NCBI GenBank assembly: GCA_044356305.1
Contig: JBIKWM010000015.1
Span: 6,161-70,160, forward strand
DNA: 64,000 bases
From: JBIKWM01 sp044356305
Lineage (GTDB): Bacteria > Bacteroidota > Bacteroidia > UBA10329
Direction of reading: 5' to 3'
Part shown: positions 28,173-37,713 of the stretch, piece by piece
Layout of the letters: each line of letters starts with the position of its first letter
Numbering within the stretch: the stretch's first letter is position 1
Position numbers and translations under genes: made by a program
Notes under the pieces: model-generated
The model's input: the letters and a program-made list of their open reading frames with translations, nothing else
What the model was told of the DNA's origin: nothing
The model's database searches: none

Positions 28173-29541
28173 GGACTTTCTTGCCGAAGACAGTGAGAAA
28201 GACGACTTTAAAGTCAAGCCATAGGCTCCAATTTTCGATGTACCACAAATCATGCTTTGTCCGATTATACTTTTGGTCATAGGTCTCTGTAGGGCCTCTC
28301 CAGCCATTCACTTGTGCCCAACCCGTTATACCAGGTTTAATATAATGACGAATCATGTATCCGTCAACATCACGCTGAAAATCCTCGTTCAAAAGGGTTC
28401 GATGTGGTCGTGGCCCTACAACACTCATATCGCTCAAAAGGACATTTATAAACTGGGGCATCTCATCAATACTGTACTTGCGCATGAAACGGCCGATGCG
28501 TGTCACTCTTGGATCATCCTTAACGGTGCTTTGGGTATTGTTTTGTGCCGGGGCGTTCTGACGCATGCTCCGAAACTTGAAACACTTGAAAGGTCTACCT
28601 CCTTGCCCAATGCGCTCAGGCACATAAAACACAGGGCCAGGGCTCTCAAATAGAATTAGTAGCGATATGACCATCAGAACGGGTGAGAGTATAACAAGAA
28701 CACATGACGCGAAAATCAAATCAAACAAACGCTTCAATAATTTATTAACGAGATTGTCCAATGGAACTTCTCTTACATTCACGATTGGAAGGTCACCCAC
28801 GCGATGGAACACGTAAGAAGCATTAAAAATTCGGTAATAATCGGGTATAAGGCGAATCCTGATGCCATGGAAATCAGCGATATCAACGACTGATTTAATC
28901 TTCTCCTCAGCAGACACGGGGAGTGCCAGATAAACTTCATCTATATCGTACTTCTCAATGACACCCTCGAGTATATCCAATGGACCAAGCTGAAGCTCAA
29001 CAGGTGTATCTGAACCAACGAAATCATCGTCAAGAAATCCTATGACACGGTAGCCCAAAGCCGGATTTGAGACCATGAAACGGTAAACCTTAGTTCCCAC
29101 TCTACCCGCCCCGAGCACTAGTACCTTTACCATGTGCCTGCCCCGCTGCCTCATGATTCTCAAATACTGATATAGAGCCACATAACCGAAATTGCGCAAT
29201 AGGAAAAAAATCCCGATGGTACCGAAAATCATCAGCCGTGAGTACAGCTCAATATTGAACAATAGGATACCTACAGAGACCGCTCCGCTGAGCATGAGGA
29301 AATCAATAATCTGAATTCTCACCCGAGAACTTACACGTTCGCGGAAGGCTAAGTTCTGATTGCTGAAAAACAAGACTATTGCTGTCCATCCAACTGAAAT
29401 GACCAAGAGGGCGAAATAAGCATTAGGTCTGGGGCTGAGGTTTCCGAATTTGACCAACCCTGCCAGGTAGAACGAGATGACAATAAGGAACAAGTCATAC
29501 ACAAGAAAATATCCAACCAGCCTCTTGTCTCTCTGAAGCAT
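28156..29541 (-). CDS. Polyprenyl glycosylphosphotransferase (WcaJ-type), initiating enzyme
   Basis: Transfers the first sugar phosphate to undecaprenyl phosphate. 461 aa from ATG 29541. Seen: four N-terminal membrane segments, a CoA-binding-like Rossmann domain (VLVLGAGRVGTKVYRFM), then the catalytic domain: membrane hairpin LIFASCVLVILSPVLMVISL, CFKFRSMR, DDPRVTRIGRFMRKYSIDEMPQF, SVVGPRPHR and GITGWAQVNGWRG. The last motifs are those of glucose-1-phosphate or galactose-1-phosphate transferases. A -7 box 20 nt upstream supports this start over 29658. Confidence 0.93.
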   Translation of the reverse strand: MLQRDKRLVGYFLVYDLFLIVISFYLAGLVKFGNLSPRPNAYFALLVISVGWTAIVLFFSNQNLAFRERVSSRVRIQIIDFLMLSGAVSVGILLFNIELYSRLMIFGTIGIFFLLRNFGYVALYQYLRIMRQRGRHMVKVLVLGAGRVGTKVYRFMVSNPALGYRVIGFLDDDFVGSDTPVELQLGPLDILEGVIEKYDIDEVYLALPVSAEEKIKSVVDIADFHGIRIRLIPDYYRIFNASYVFHRVGDLPIVNVREVPLDNLVNKLLKRLFDLIFASCVLVILSPVLMVISLLILFESPGPVFYVPERIGQGGRPFKCFKFRSMRQNAPAQNNTQSTVKDDPRVTRIGRFMRKYSIDEMPQFINVLLSDMSVVGPRPHRTLLNEDFQRDVDGYMIRHYIKPGITGWAQVNGWRGPTETYDQKYNRTKHDLWYIENWSLWLDFKVVFLTVFGKKVHENAF

Positions 29542-29561
29542 CCCCTTCTGCTCTTGAGGCG

Positions 29562-29569
29562 CAAATGTA
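29562..29569 (-). promoter_or_regulatory. -7 box of the WcaJ-type gene
   Basis: TACATTTG on the minus strand, 20 nt before the start codon at 29541. Supports that start; no matching TTTG at 19-20 bp. Confidence 0.5.
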
Positions 29570-29674
29570 CACGCGAAACAACTGGTAAAAATTATAAGGC
29601 GCTCACTGATTCTGCTGAATCGAGATGTCCAGAACGATTGTTGTTCAAAATAGACCACCGAAGCTTGAAAGGCT

Positions 29675-29682
29675 TATTTTTG
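29675..29682 (+). promoter_or_regulatory. -7 box of the DUF354 gene
   Basis: TATTTTTG, 18 nt before GTG 29701. A transcript from here could not include the ATG-like starts further upstream (29554). Confidence 0.45.
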
Positions 29683-29700
29683 CGGCACCATAAAAGGCCT

Positions 29701-30711
29701 GTGATTTTATTTGACGTTTACCATTTGCCGCAGTGGAACTTCCTGCGGAGCTCTATTCACTCGGTCGAAGCTGAGGAGCGGATAGTGTGCTGTGTGGACC
29801 GTTCTAAACTGGTGAGCATAATCCGTAAAGAACTCAACGGGGGCACGTTCATTCATTTCGGTTCCTATAGGAACAATTTTGGTTTTTTAAGCATGGTGTT
29901 CCTCATAATAATCCCTAGGATACTTTGGCTGATATACATACTGAGGAAGTTAAAGGTCACCTATGTTATTTCGGCAAACTACCAGTCAAATCTTGCGGCC
30001 CGTTTCTGGGGCATCCCGAATATTGTATTCAATGATGATCCGCGTAAAGGGGTGATTCAAATTGCGAGATTTGCAGCAAATGTCACCTACCTTACTAAGG
30101 GCCTGAAATACCCGGGTACTCGAGAATTGAACTGTTTAAAAGAGTGGGCATACTTAGCTCCGAAGTATTTCAGCCCTGACCGAGGTGTTCTCACGTCTAT
30201 GGGTCTCAGTCCCTTCGGTTACATAATGCTACGCGAGGTCAGCACTGAGACAACCAACTACTCCCAACAAAAGGCCGGCATGCTCATTACGGCTGAAGTG
30301 CCTGAGGGCGTCACGGTGATTCTGTCTCTTGAGAACAAGAAAATGCGGGCTCAGGTGCCTATTGGTTGGACGATACTTGAAGAGCCAGTGAATGATATCC
30401 ACAGTCTGATGTTCTTCGCCCGGGGTTTCGCGAGCACAGGGGATAGCATGGCCCGAGAAGCTGCGGAACTTGGCGCACCTTCATTCTATTCGGGCATTCG
30501 GGACATGGGTGCCAATAAGGTGCTGATTGATATGGGGCTAATGGAACAGGCCACAGCTGAGGAGGCCATCGCTAGGCTCTGTTCACTGAAGCCAATTACG
30601 GATGTTCAAGCAGAGGTCAACAGGCGCCAAGAGATAAGAGAGCGCATTGCCAGAGAATGGGATGATGTGAATGAATTGATACAAAGTCACTTGAAAGAAA
30701 CCAAGAAATAA
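29701..30711 (+). CDS. DUF354 glycosyltransferase-like protein
   Basis: 336 aa from GTG 29701. Seen: N-terminal Rossmann-like VILFDVYHLPQWNFLRS, a central NIVFNDDPRKGV, and a C-terminal half with IGWTILEEPVNDIHSLMFFARGFASTGDSMAREAAELGAPS, the UDP-sugar-binding style of GT-B enzymes. Related DUF354 proteins occur in polysaccharide clusters and resemble WecB and LpxB; the exact reaction is unknown. The frame is open to 29554, but the family normally starts with (M/V)ILFD. Its stop overlaps the next start by 1 bp (TAATG). Confidence 0.75.
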   Translation: MILFDVYHLPQWNFLRSSIHSVEAEERIVCCVDRSKLVSIIRKELNGGTFIHFGSYRNNFGFLSMVFLIIIPRILWLIYILRKLKVTYVISANYQSNLAARFWGIPNIVFNDDPRKGVIQIARFAANVTYLTKGLKYPGTRELNCLKEWAYLAPKYFSPDRGVLTSMGLSPFGYIMLREVSTETTNYSQQKAGMLITAEVPEGVTVILSLENKKMRAQVPIGWTILEEPVNDIHSLMFFARGFASTGDSMAREAAELGAPSFYSGIRDMGANKVLIDMGLMEQATAEEAIARLCSLKPITDVQAEVNRRQEIRERIAREWDDVNELIQSHLKETKK

Positions 30712-32015
30712 TGGACGTTTCAATTTTCGGGCTTGGATACGTTGGATGCGTGTCGATGGCATGTTTGGCCAAAGCCGGCCACCGCGTAATTGGGGTTGAT
30801 GTGGCGGCTGATAAGAACATGCTGATTAACAGTGGCAGGGCCACAATTGTGGAAAAAGATATTGACGACCTGATTGAGGAAGGTTGGAAGAGAAATGCTC
30901 TGAGTGCCACTGCTGATGCTACCGAAGCGGTTATGAATTCGGAAGTGAGTATCATCTGTGTAGGTACACCCAACAACGACCGAGGAAATCTCCACCTTCG
31001 ATATATTGAAGAGACAGGTAGAGCCATCGGCTTAGGGTTGCGTAAAAAGGAAGGCTACCATGTGGTAGCGATCCGCAGCACTGTGGTGCCTGGAACCTGC
31101 AGCAGCCTTGAAGAGATTATTGCTCACGAATCGGGCAAGACCCCTGGGGTTGATTTCAGTGTCCTCAGCAATCCCGAGTTCCTTCGGGAAGGAAGTGCAG
31201 TAAATGACTATTTCAATCCGCCAATGACCGTCATAGGATCTTCAGACACCAAAGCCGTTAAAGTGATAAGTCGGTTATATGAGAACCTTCCTGCGCCCAT
31301 TATTGTAGTGGAGACCAAGGTGGCAGAAGTCATTAAATTCGTCAACAATTCATATCATGCCCTTAAAATAGCCTTTGCGAATGAAGTAGGGAATACGTGT
31401 AAGGCGTTGGGCATAGACTCGCATCAAGTGATGGAACTGTTTGGCCAAGACACGAAACTGAATATCTCTACTGCTTATTTCAAACCGGGCTTCGCCTATG
31501 GAGGTTCATGCCTTCCGAAGGACCTGCTGGGATTGATTGCAATGGCCCGAGATAATGATGTGCGAACCCCATTGTTAAAAGGCATTTCAGAAAGTAATGA
31601 TGAGCAGGTCCAACGGGCACTCAGATTGGTTTACGCATCAGGAAAGAGAAAAGTAGGGATGCTTGGCCTTTCCTTTAAAGAAGGTACCGATGATTTGCGT
31701 CTGAGTCCACACGTGGTTGTGGCCGAAACGCTTTATGGCAAGGGCTTCCAGTTAAGGATATTCGACAAGAATGTGCACGTATCAGGACTCCATGGAAAAA
31801 ACAAAGCATATATGGATCATCACCTACCTCACCTCAACTCTCTTATATCTGATGACTTGGAGGCTGTCATTGTTGAATCAGATGTCATTATACTAAGTCA
31901 CAAAAATCAGATATTCAGCAACATACATCTTCGCTATCCCGAAAAATTGGTTATTGATCTTAACAGGAACGTACCGATTCTCAGCGCAGGAAATTATCAG
32001 GGCATATGTTGGTGA
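30711..32015 (+). CDS. Nucleotide-sugar 6-dehydrogenase, GDP-mannose 6-dehydrogenase (AlgD)-like
   Basis: NAD-dependent four-electron oxidation of a nucleotide sugar to the uronate. 434 aa. Seen: Rossmann motif IFGLGYVGCVSMACLAK, substrate-loop SNPEFLREGSAVNDY, catalytic Cys267 in FAYGGSCLPKDLLG and C-terminal KVGMLGLSFKEGTDDLR. The FKPGFAYGGSCLPKD segment, the RIFDKNV stretch and the terminal GICW match the remembered Pseudomonas AlgD better than UDP-glucose dehydrogenases, suggesting GDP-mannuronate as product; this is inference. Translationally coupled to the DUF354 gene. Confidence 0.82.
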   Translation: MDVSIFGLGYVGCVSMACLAKAGHRVIGVDVAADKNMLINSGRATIVEKDIDDLIEEGWKRNALSATADATEAVMNSEVSIICVGTPNNDRGNLHLRYIEETGRAIGLGLRKKEGYHVVAIRSTVVPGTCSSLEEIIAHESGKTPGVDFSVLSNPEFLREGSAVNDYFNPPMTVIGSSDTKAVKVISRLYENLPAPIIVVETKVAEVIKFVNNSYHALKIAFANEVGNTCKALGIDSHQVMELFGQDTKLNISTAYFKPGFAYGGSCLPKDLLGLIAMARDNDVRTPLLKGISESNDEQVQRALRLVYASGKRKVGMLGLSFKEGTDDLRLSPHVVVAETLYGKGFQLRIFDKNVHVSGLHGKNKAYMDHHLPHLNSLISDDLEAVIVESDVIILSHKNQIFSNIHLRYPEKLVIDLNRNVPILSAGNYQGICW

Positions 32016-32024
32016 CCGTGTGGG

Positions 32025-32981
32025 TCACAGGCCAGGACACACTCTGTTGTAAACAGACATTAGCCGCCTAGCTACTGTGCGGTTGTCATAACTGGTGAAA
32101 TTGGGCCCAGCAGTACTGCGCGTACCGGTGCCCATCACCGTCTGAAGCGCATCGACATAAGCTCCGATTGACTTTGAAATGATGTGGTTCCCTGTTGAAC
32201 CAATGCAGATTCTGCCCACTTCTCCCACATCGTTACTCACAATAGGTAGTCCATTAAGAAGTGCTTCTTTTATTACCTGAGGACTTCCTTCTGAGACGCT
32301 GCACATCAGTAGTGCATCTGAGGCCTTCATTACGGCTGTCACACCGGCCCTATCAAGGCCTTTAAGTTCTAAGAACTCAATATTGCGCTGTGGATTACGT
32401 TTGCGCAACTCATCAATAACGGAATGAGCAAATACTGGATCCTTCTCAGGCCGAGTGAACGATGAACAGAAAAGGACCACAAAAGCATTAGCATCAAGCC
32501 CTAATCTGCCCCGCGTGTTAGTTAAAGTACTCTCTTTCGATTCAAAATCAATACCGCATGGAATTACCTCACTAGATAACGGAAGTAGGGTCTGCAAGGG
32601 CGCGGATACCACAATCCGCGCATGGGCCAGCAGACCGGCAGCCCACGAGACCCACCTCTCTCGGCCCAGATTCAAGTCGCTGCCATGGTAAGTGACAACC
32701 CCTTTGGCGCGTTTCCAGAACATACTCCTTACGGCACACATTGCAGGCAGAGCCGAAAGGCCATAGTGTGCGTGCAATATTATAGGGTCCATCTGCCATA
32801 TTCGATTGCACAACTCGAAATAGGTCTTAAAGTATCCCATTATTCCTCCCTTACCAATCAAATGATGACAGACTTCTCCGGAATTGGTGAAGCGTTCCAA
32901 GGCTATCGCCTGCTCTTCTACAAAAGGATGTGGGCGGCCATCAGGATTACTCCTGCTCACGAAGATGATCTGTTCTTTCAT
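32025..32981 (-). CDS. Glycosyltransferase family 4
   Basis: 318 aa from ATG 32981. Seen: N-terminal IIFVSRSNPDGRPHPFVEEQA, acceptor-side VVTYHGSDLNLGRERW, and the GT4 EX7E-type donor site SEGSPQVIKEALLNGLPIVSNDVGEVG. Adds one sugar to the lipid-linked repeat unit in the cytoplasm. The start overlaps the polymerase candidate by 35 bp. Last gene of the minus-strand run. The ORF extends to 33068 without family similarity. Confidence 0.85.
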   Translation of the reverse strand: MKEQIIFVSRSNPDGRPHPFVEEQAIALERFTNSGEVCHHLIGKGGIMGYFKTYFELCNRIWQMDPIILHAHYGLSALPAMCAVRSMFWKRAKGVVTYHGSDLNLGRERWVSWAAGLLAHARIVVSAPLQTLLPLSSEVIPCGIDFESKESTLTNTRGRLGLDANAFVVLFCSSFTRPEKDPVFAHSVIDELRKRNPQRNIEFLELKGLDRAGVTAVMKASDALLMCSVSEGSPQVIKEALLNGLPIVSNDVGEVGRICIGSTGNHIISKSIGAYVDALQTVMGTGTRSTAGPNFTSYDNRTVARRLMSVYNRVCPGL

Positions 32982-34209
32982 TCTGTTTCTTCTGATGGTA
33001 AGCAGCCGCCAATAGTCCCAAGTAAATGAAAATGAACGAGCGGAAGGAAATAATGTACATCTGTCCACTCACTGAGATAACGAATTGAATTAGAAACATG
33101 AACCAAAACAACCTGACGTTCTCATCAGACCAATCCTTAAGAGGCATCCTGAAAAGGAAGGGTATGGCAAAAAGGAAAATGAGGTAAATCAAAAGGCCCA
33201 CCACACCTCCGCCATGCAACCAAGTGAAGTAGTCAACATGGATCATTCTGTCCAAGTACATTCCCCCGCCATAATTTCCCATAGAGTTGAACATCTCAAA
33301 ACCAAAGAGTGATTTGGGAACATCGCGGAACATAAGCACCTCTTCGTAAATGATCCCGATCTCCTGATAACGCATTTCGCCTTCAAGGGACTCTACAGCC
33401 ATCTTATCAGCCCTGGCCTCCATTCGCTCAAGGAATGCCTGAGAATTTACCGTCACAAAAAATGCCAATCCCAATATGATAACCGATGGGAGCAGGCGAG
33501 AGAAAACGGTGCGGACACTACCGGTGTTCATGAAAGCCACGCCCATCACAACAATCAAGGGTGAGAGCCTTCTCAGAGTGAACACCAGCAAAACTGTACT
33601 TATGGCCGATGCGGCCAACTCGATATATCTTCTCATTAATGACCCTGATCCACCTAGGGTGGTCAAGGTCACAATAGTCATGAGCGAGATTAAATGCAGA
33701 TCCGAGCCGAAGAGGTAACCTGAGAGGAATGAATCGCTCCCGTATGTGCTCACTCCGAAACCGAAAATATTGCTCAACATCACATAGATAATGAATATGA
33801 TCAGCGCTTTAGGAAACAATGCCCTCAATCTGGCCAGAACCCGCTGGGCATCCTTCACCCGAAAAGCCAAAGAGACAAGTATCAAAGGGATGAACACCCT
33901 CATTGCAAATCTGGCCGAGTGTTCTACATCTGAGCTCCGCATTATCCCTATCAAAGTATATAGGACAAGAAAAATGAGCACGATATCAAGACGCCTTAGT
34001 CCGGTCCGCGCATAATGAACCACTATGAATATATAAAAGAACCCGGCCCTCATAAGAGCGATCATGCCTGCTAACTCCGGACTTTGTGCCATATCAAGCG
34101 CGATATTCAGGACAAATGCGGAGAACATGAAATCACCGAGATTCAATGACTTTACACTCAGGAAAAGCCAGAGCACAATGAGAAAAATGGCAACAACCCC
34201 AAAAATCAT
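32947..34209 (-). CDS. Polytopic membrane protein, candidate O-antigen/EPS polymerase (Wzy-like)
   Basis: 420 aa with about ten hydrophobic segments and a large loop between residues about 230 and 320 (RADKMAVESLEGEMRYQEIG, GNYGGGMYLDRMIHVDYFTWLHGGGVVG), the topology and loop with TWLHGGG expected of Wzy/ligase proteins. Sequence identity in this family is always low, so the assignment rests on topology and position. The start ATG overlaps the preceding acyltransferase stop by 4 bp. Confidence 0.65.
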   Translation of the reverse strand: MIFGVVAIFLIVLWLFLSVKSLNLGDFMFSAFVLNIALDMAQSPELAGMIALMRAGFFYIFIVVHYARTGLRRLDIVLIFLVLYTLIGIMRSSDVEHSARFAMRVFIPLILVSLAFRVKDAQRVLARLRALFPKALIIFIIYVMLSNIFGFGVSTYGSDSFLSGYLFGSDLHLISLMTIVTLTTLGGSGSLMRRYIELAASAISTVLLVFTLRRLSPLIVVMGVAFMNTGSVRTVFSRLLPSVIILGLAFFVTVNSQAFLERMEARADKMAVESLEGEMRYQEIGIIYEEVLMFRDVPKSLFGFEMFNSMGNYGGGMYLDRMIHVDYFTWLHGGGVVGLLIYLIFLFAIPFLFRMPLKDWSDENVRLFWFMFLIQFVISVSGQMYIISFRSFIFIYLGLLAAAYHQKKQNERTDHLREQE

Positions 34210-34727
34210 CAGTTCCTGGTTCCAATGACTTTGGCAGGCACACCGCCCACTATGTCATATGCTATAATGTCTTTTGTCACCACACTGCATGCAGCCACCA
34301 CAGCCCCTGTCCCTATTCGTACCCCGGGCATAATTACAGCCCTCCTTCCGAGCCAAACATCATCTTCTATAACAATTGCCTTCTCTTGGCCATAACCTTG
34401 AGTGATGATTGGCCTGTCCACAGAACTGAACTCATGATTGCGTGTATAGAACAGCACTTCAGGCGCAATAAGCACATTATCGCCTATTGTAAGATCTCCA
34501 TGCACTTCGCACAGTCGGCCCAAGCCGCTATTATTGCCAATGGAGATTCTGCCTTTTCCGAGATAACATTCGGCATCGATATTGACATTGGAACCTACAT
34601 GCCTGAGAAACATACGGGCGAACGTAGCCCTCAAAGTCTTACTGGGCGGACCTACCAAAGGCAACGATGTCCTAGGCAAACGATAGGCCAATAGATAATA
34701 TCCGGCTATTCCTAACCACTTTCTCAT
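34209..34727 (-). CDS. Hexapeptide-repeat acyltransferase
   Basis: 172 aa from ATG 34727. Left-handed beta-helix with hexapeptide turns (ISIGNNSGLGRLCEVHGDLTIGDNVLI), active-site-like FYTRNHEFSS, and the closing KDDVWLGR-type EDDVWLGRRAVIMPGVRIGTG and GGVPAKVIG. Probably O-acetylates a sugar of the repeat unit. The start is placed where ATG overlaps the upstream stop by 4 bp; an in-frame Met 6 codons earlier is possible. Confidence 0.85.
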   Translation of the reverse strand: MRKWLGIAGYYLLAYRLPRTSLPLVGPPSKTLRATFARMFLRHVGSNVNIDAECYLGKGRISIGNNSGLGRLCEVHGDLTIGDNVLIAPEVLFYTRNHEFSSVDRPIITQGYGQEKAIVIEDDVWLGRRAVIMPGVRIGTGAVVAACSVVTKDIIAYDIVGGVPAKVIGTRN

Positions 34728-35428
34728 CCTCGCATAATTTTCCAAGTCATCCGCTTAAATTGAAAAGCTAAATGGTAGGCCAAATAGGCCCAAGTTCTTA
34801 ACGGTCTCGAGCCTATGGGCTTAAAAGGATAACCGGACTTTTCGAGCTCCATGTTAAACCTAATTCCAATGGTCATGGAGTCGCGGTCATAGTTTGGTAC
34901 TTTATCTTTAGTTCCAACCGACTTACCAGCTGTCTCATTCACACGTGGAAGCGGGCGCACTTCAATGGCACCTATTAGGCGCAGCATGTCCTTAAAATCT
35001 GACGAGAGGTTTTCCTTACGCAATAGCAACCGTGGTGATGCTGCTATGAAGTTTGAAGGATCGACAAATGCCAATGGCATGAATAATCTAAGATAGTTCT
35101 CAAAGCCGATACCCACCACTCTGACAAGAAAATAAGCAGGAAGGTTTGCCAAAAGCATCATGTACTTGACTACGGGCCAATTGCCATGATGCATGAAGTA
35201 AGACAAGGGATTGTTCTTGTACTTGAGATACTTGCTATACGTTCGATCTATGGGATCGCTAACCCCGTAGAACAAGTCGTAACCGCTGCAATCATCAGGA
35301 ATCTTGAAGGAATGTTTTGATCCTTCAGACCGACCTCCATATTGACTCATCAGTTCCTGCCTGACAGCTTCGCTCCCTGTGCGTGGAACCTCAATAAACA
35401 CCGCTCTGTACCGGTCCAGAATAACCAT
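34724..35428 (-). CDS. Sulfotransferase-like protein (second of two)
   Basis: 234 aa. Seen: N-terminal PAPS 5'-phosphosulfate loop-like VFIEVPRTGSEAVRQEL, followed by a segment GVSDPIDRTYSKYLKYKN resembling the 3'-phosphate-binding region of sulfotransferase family 2 proteins. Likely transfers sulfate from PAPS to the polysaccharide. Lies 3 bp after the first sulfotransferase gene and overlaps the acyltransferase start by 4 bp. Catalytic residues were not verified. Confidence 0.65.
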   Translation of the reverse strand: MVILDRYRAVFIEVPRTGSEAVRQELMSQYGGRSEGSKHSFKIPDDCSGYDLFYGVSDPIDRTYSKYLKYKNNPLSYFMHHGNWPVVKYMMLLANLPAYFLVRVVGIGFENYLRLFMPLAFVDPSNFIAASPRLLLRKENLSSDFKDMLRLIGAIEVRPLPRVNETAGKSVGTKDKVPNYDRDSMTIGIRFNMELEKSGYPFKPIGSRPLRTWAYLAYHLAFQFKRMTWKIMRG

Positions 35429-35431
35429 TTT

Positions 35432-36400
35432 TTATCCGAGTCTTGACTTGAGTTTATGGAACCTCATTCTGAGGCGGTGAGTGTCGAAGAGTATCATTCG
35501 GGCAGTATTTGCCAACGAACCGAAAATGAACCTCAAAGAATCGAACAACAGGTGTAGAAGGTTCATCGGGTTCAGGCAGGCGCTTCTGCGACTTAGCCCA
35601 CCGTAACCGAAGGATTCAAGTTCCTTTATGCACACTAACGAGTAGATGAAATTGACATATCCATCGGGGTCGAATTTACCTTTGTTTCTCCTGATCACAC
35701 CGGCACCTACATTTCCATGAAAATGCCTATGGCTTTCTGGGACTACAAACTTCTTGTCCGGCCTTTCTGACACTTGGGTCTTCACTCCGAGCCACGAAAC
35801 TATCTCTGCTACCCTTTCCGGATTCTCAAGTATGTCCTCATACCTGACTATGTGCTTGATCCACAAGGTCGAGAGGAATACCCTACTCTTATACTGCCAA
35901 TTGAGGGCTGATTGCAGTACATTTTGGCTAAATGAACGACCAGCCAGATTTGTGCTATTTGCCTTCGACAAATGAACATCCCTGCCGTCACGCACCATCA
36001 GAATTGCCTTTGCATCGGGCCAGAGGTGCTCAAACTGACGCAGGTGATTAGTAGGAGGATGCTTCACAATGATGCACCTTTCGGTTGAATCTTCAAACCA
36101 AGGGTATCGCAACCTCAGGTGTTCTGCAATGATGGCCTCTGAGAGCGACTTAACATCCGTGTGTCTCTGGGCCATTGTCAGCACGGTGACTTTGCTCAAT
36201 CCGAGATCATTGAACTGAGGCTCCTCAAAGAGGTACTCAGTGAGTCGGTCTGCAACTGGCAGCGTTGTCAGGCTCAAGAGTCTACTGACAAAGGCGGTTT
36301 CGTTCGTCACAGCCACGAACTCAAATCGCTCAAGCAAATCGGCCAACATTGTTGACCCGCTCCGGCTGTCGTATAAGATGAATGCCAGTTTAGAATTCAA
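35432..36400 (-). CDS. Sulfotransferase
   Basis: 322 aa. Seen: 5'-phosphosulfate-binding loop FILYDSRSGSTMLADLL at the N-terminus and a 3'-phosphate-binding segment AKAILMVRDGRDVHLSKANS in the middle, both standard for PAPS-dependent carbohydrate sulfotransferases. The start is TTG 36400, preceded by an unusually good ribosome-binding site GGGAGGA 4 nt upstream; no ATG lies near. It has its own -7 box at 36427-36434 although it follows the flippase by 83 bp. Confidence 0.82.
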   Translation of the reverse strand: MNSKLAFILYDSRSGSTMLADLLERFEFVAVTNETAFVSRLLSLTTLPVADRLTEYLFEEPQFNDLGLSKVTVLTMAQRHTDVKSLSEAIIAEHLRLRYPWFEDSTERCIIVKHPPTNHLRQFEHLWPDAKAILMVRDGRDVHLSKANSTNLAGRSFSQNVLQSALNWQYKSRVFLSTLWIKHIVRYEDILENPERVAEIVSWLGVKTQVSERPDKKFVVPESHRHFHGNVGAGVIRRNKGKFDPDGYVNFIYSLVCIKELESFGYGGLSRRSACLNPMNLLHLLFDSLRFIFGSLANTARMILFDTHRLRMRFHKLKSRLG

Positions 36401-36426
36401 TGTCCTCCCTCTTAAATGCGCCTGCG

Positions 36427-36434
36427 CGAAATTA
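36427..36434 (-). promoter_or_regulatory. -7 box inside the polysaccharide run, before the sulfotransferases
   Basis: TAATTTCG on the minus strand, 26 nt before TTG 36400; a T-to-C variant of TAnnTTTG. Could give a separate transcript for sulfotransferases, acyltransferase, polymerase and glycosyltransferase. Confidence 0.35.
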
Positions 36435-36483
36435 CATGGTTATATCGGGCCTTGGCACCAGTTCTGGAACAGGTGTTGCCATA

Positions 36484-37713
36484 CTACAAGAAACTGTTGC
36501 CGGTTGTATTCACCATTCTGCGATGCAGCATGTAGTTCCAGAGGGTACCACTTATGAGCGTTGCAATTGCCAGCCCATTCAAGCCTAACCATGGCACAGT
36601 GGTAAAAGCCAAGATCAATGTTATGACAAGCGATACGGCTGTAGACCGGACGAAGTAATCCCTCATATCGCTCAACTGAAAATATAGGCCAACCGGCCCA
36701 AAGAAGACATTTAAAACGTTACATAAGATAACTGTAACGCAAAGAATCAAGAACAATGGCTCTGCTGGATAGCCATAGAACTTAAGAAACCAAGGACTGC
36801 AAAGCAGTGCCAACATAGCGAATGCAAAGGTGGTTAGCTTTGATAACCGTATTAGTTGTCTATGGCGGTCCGAGAGTTGGTGACCCTCAGCTAGCCTTGC
36901 CAGGCCCTTGGCAATATCCGCATTCAACGCTACCAGTGGCAGGTTGACAAGCTTACCGAGTTTCTGTACCACGGAATAAAGAGCCACCTGCCCCAAGGGC
37001 AAGAATGCCCCTGCCAAGAAGACCTCGAGCCACCCTTTAAATACCTGAAGCCCACTGCCCAAAGACAGCGAGAGGCCTTTAGTGTAAACTGACCAAAAAA
37101 GCTTTGGGCTCATTCCAGAATGCTCAGGGGTTGACCCGTAAGACCGGATAAGGACTACAGCCAATGTGATGAGACATGTAATCAGGCCACTGGTCATGAG
37201 CATTTCAACTGGTTCGGCCTCATACTTGGATAGAAGAAAGACCATCACCACGGCCGATCGCAGGATGTCTTTGAACAGAATGTACCAATTACCGTTCAGC
37301 CAGTAGCGCGACACCTCAAACAGGAACAAGGAGAACGAATATGCGATGAACGCGACCAATAACCTCCAATCAGCCAAGGTGCTTATTGATTCCAGAGAGG
37401 CTATCAGGGCCCCAACCATTGCTATCGCCACAATATTCAGTGCCACCCCCATGGCTTTCAATGTCAACAAATCAACATCAAAGGTCTCTTTTCCAGCAAA
37501 TGTCCTTAGTGCCAAGAGACCTTGACCTACCCCTGCCAAAGTGCCGAAAGTGAGGAGATACCCATGTGTGAGAATGTACTCCCCATACTCCGTGTCGCCC
37601 CTGAACTGCATGTAGAGCTTAGCCAGAGCGAACGTAACCAGAACACTGCCGCCCTTAAAGAACAGCGAAGTGAATTGACGGATAACACCTCTTTTGTTCA
37701 CCTTACCTGCCAT
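36484..37713 (-). CDS. Polysaccharide flippase (Wzx-type)
   Basis: 409 aa from ATG 37713, about 12 hydrophobic segments. Seen: N-terminal FTSLFFKGGSVLVTFALAKLYMQFRGDTEYGEYIL, typical of MATE/Wzx flippases, and inner loops rich in Arg/Lys. Moves the lipid-linked repeat unit across the inner membrane. The start overlaps the lyase gene by 11 bp. Confidence 0.82.
   Translation of the reverse strand: MAGKVNKRGVIRQFTSLFFKGGSVLVTFALAKLYMQFRGDTEYGEYILTHGYLLTFGTLAGVGQGLLALRTFAGKETFDVDLLTLKAMGVALNIVAIAMVGALIASLESISTLADWRLLVAFIAYSFSLFLFEVSRYWLNGNWYILFKDILRSAVVMVFLLSKYEAEPVEMLMTSGLITCLITLAVVLIRSYGSTPEHSGMSPKLFWSVYTKGLSLSLGSGLQVFKGWLEVFLAGAFLPLGQVALYSVVQKLGKLVNLPLVALNADIAKGLARLAEGHQLSDRHRQLIRLSKLTTFAFAMLALLCSPWFLKFYGYPAEPLFLILCVTVILCNVLNVFFGPVGLYFQLSDMRDYFVRSTAVSLVITLILAFTTVPWLGLNGLAIATLISGTLWNYMLHRRMVNTTGNSFL

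Noticed and set aside
29554..29700. Upstream extension of the DUF354 gene
   Set aside because: It would begin before a good -7 box and lacks similarity to the family; GTG 29701 gives the standard N-terminus.
36400..36588. Plus-strand frame reading NYMVISGLGTSSGTGVAI near the flippase end
   Set aside because: It resembles a nucleotide-binding loop at first sight but is mostly antisense to the flippase gene and has no continuation.
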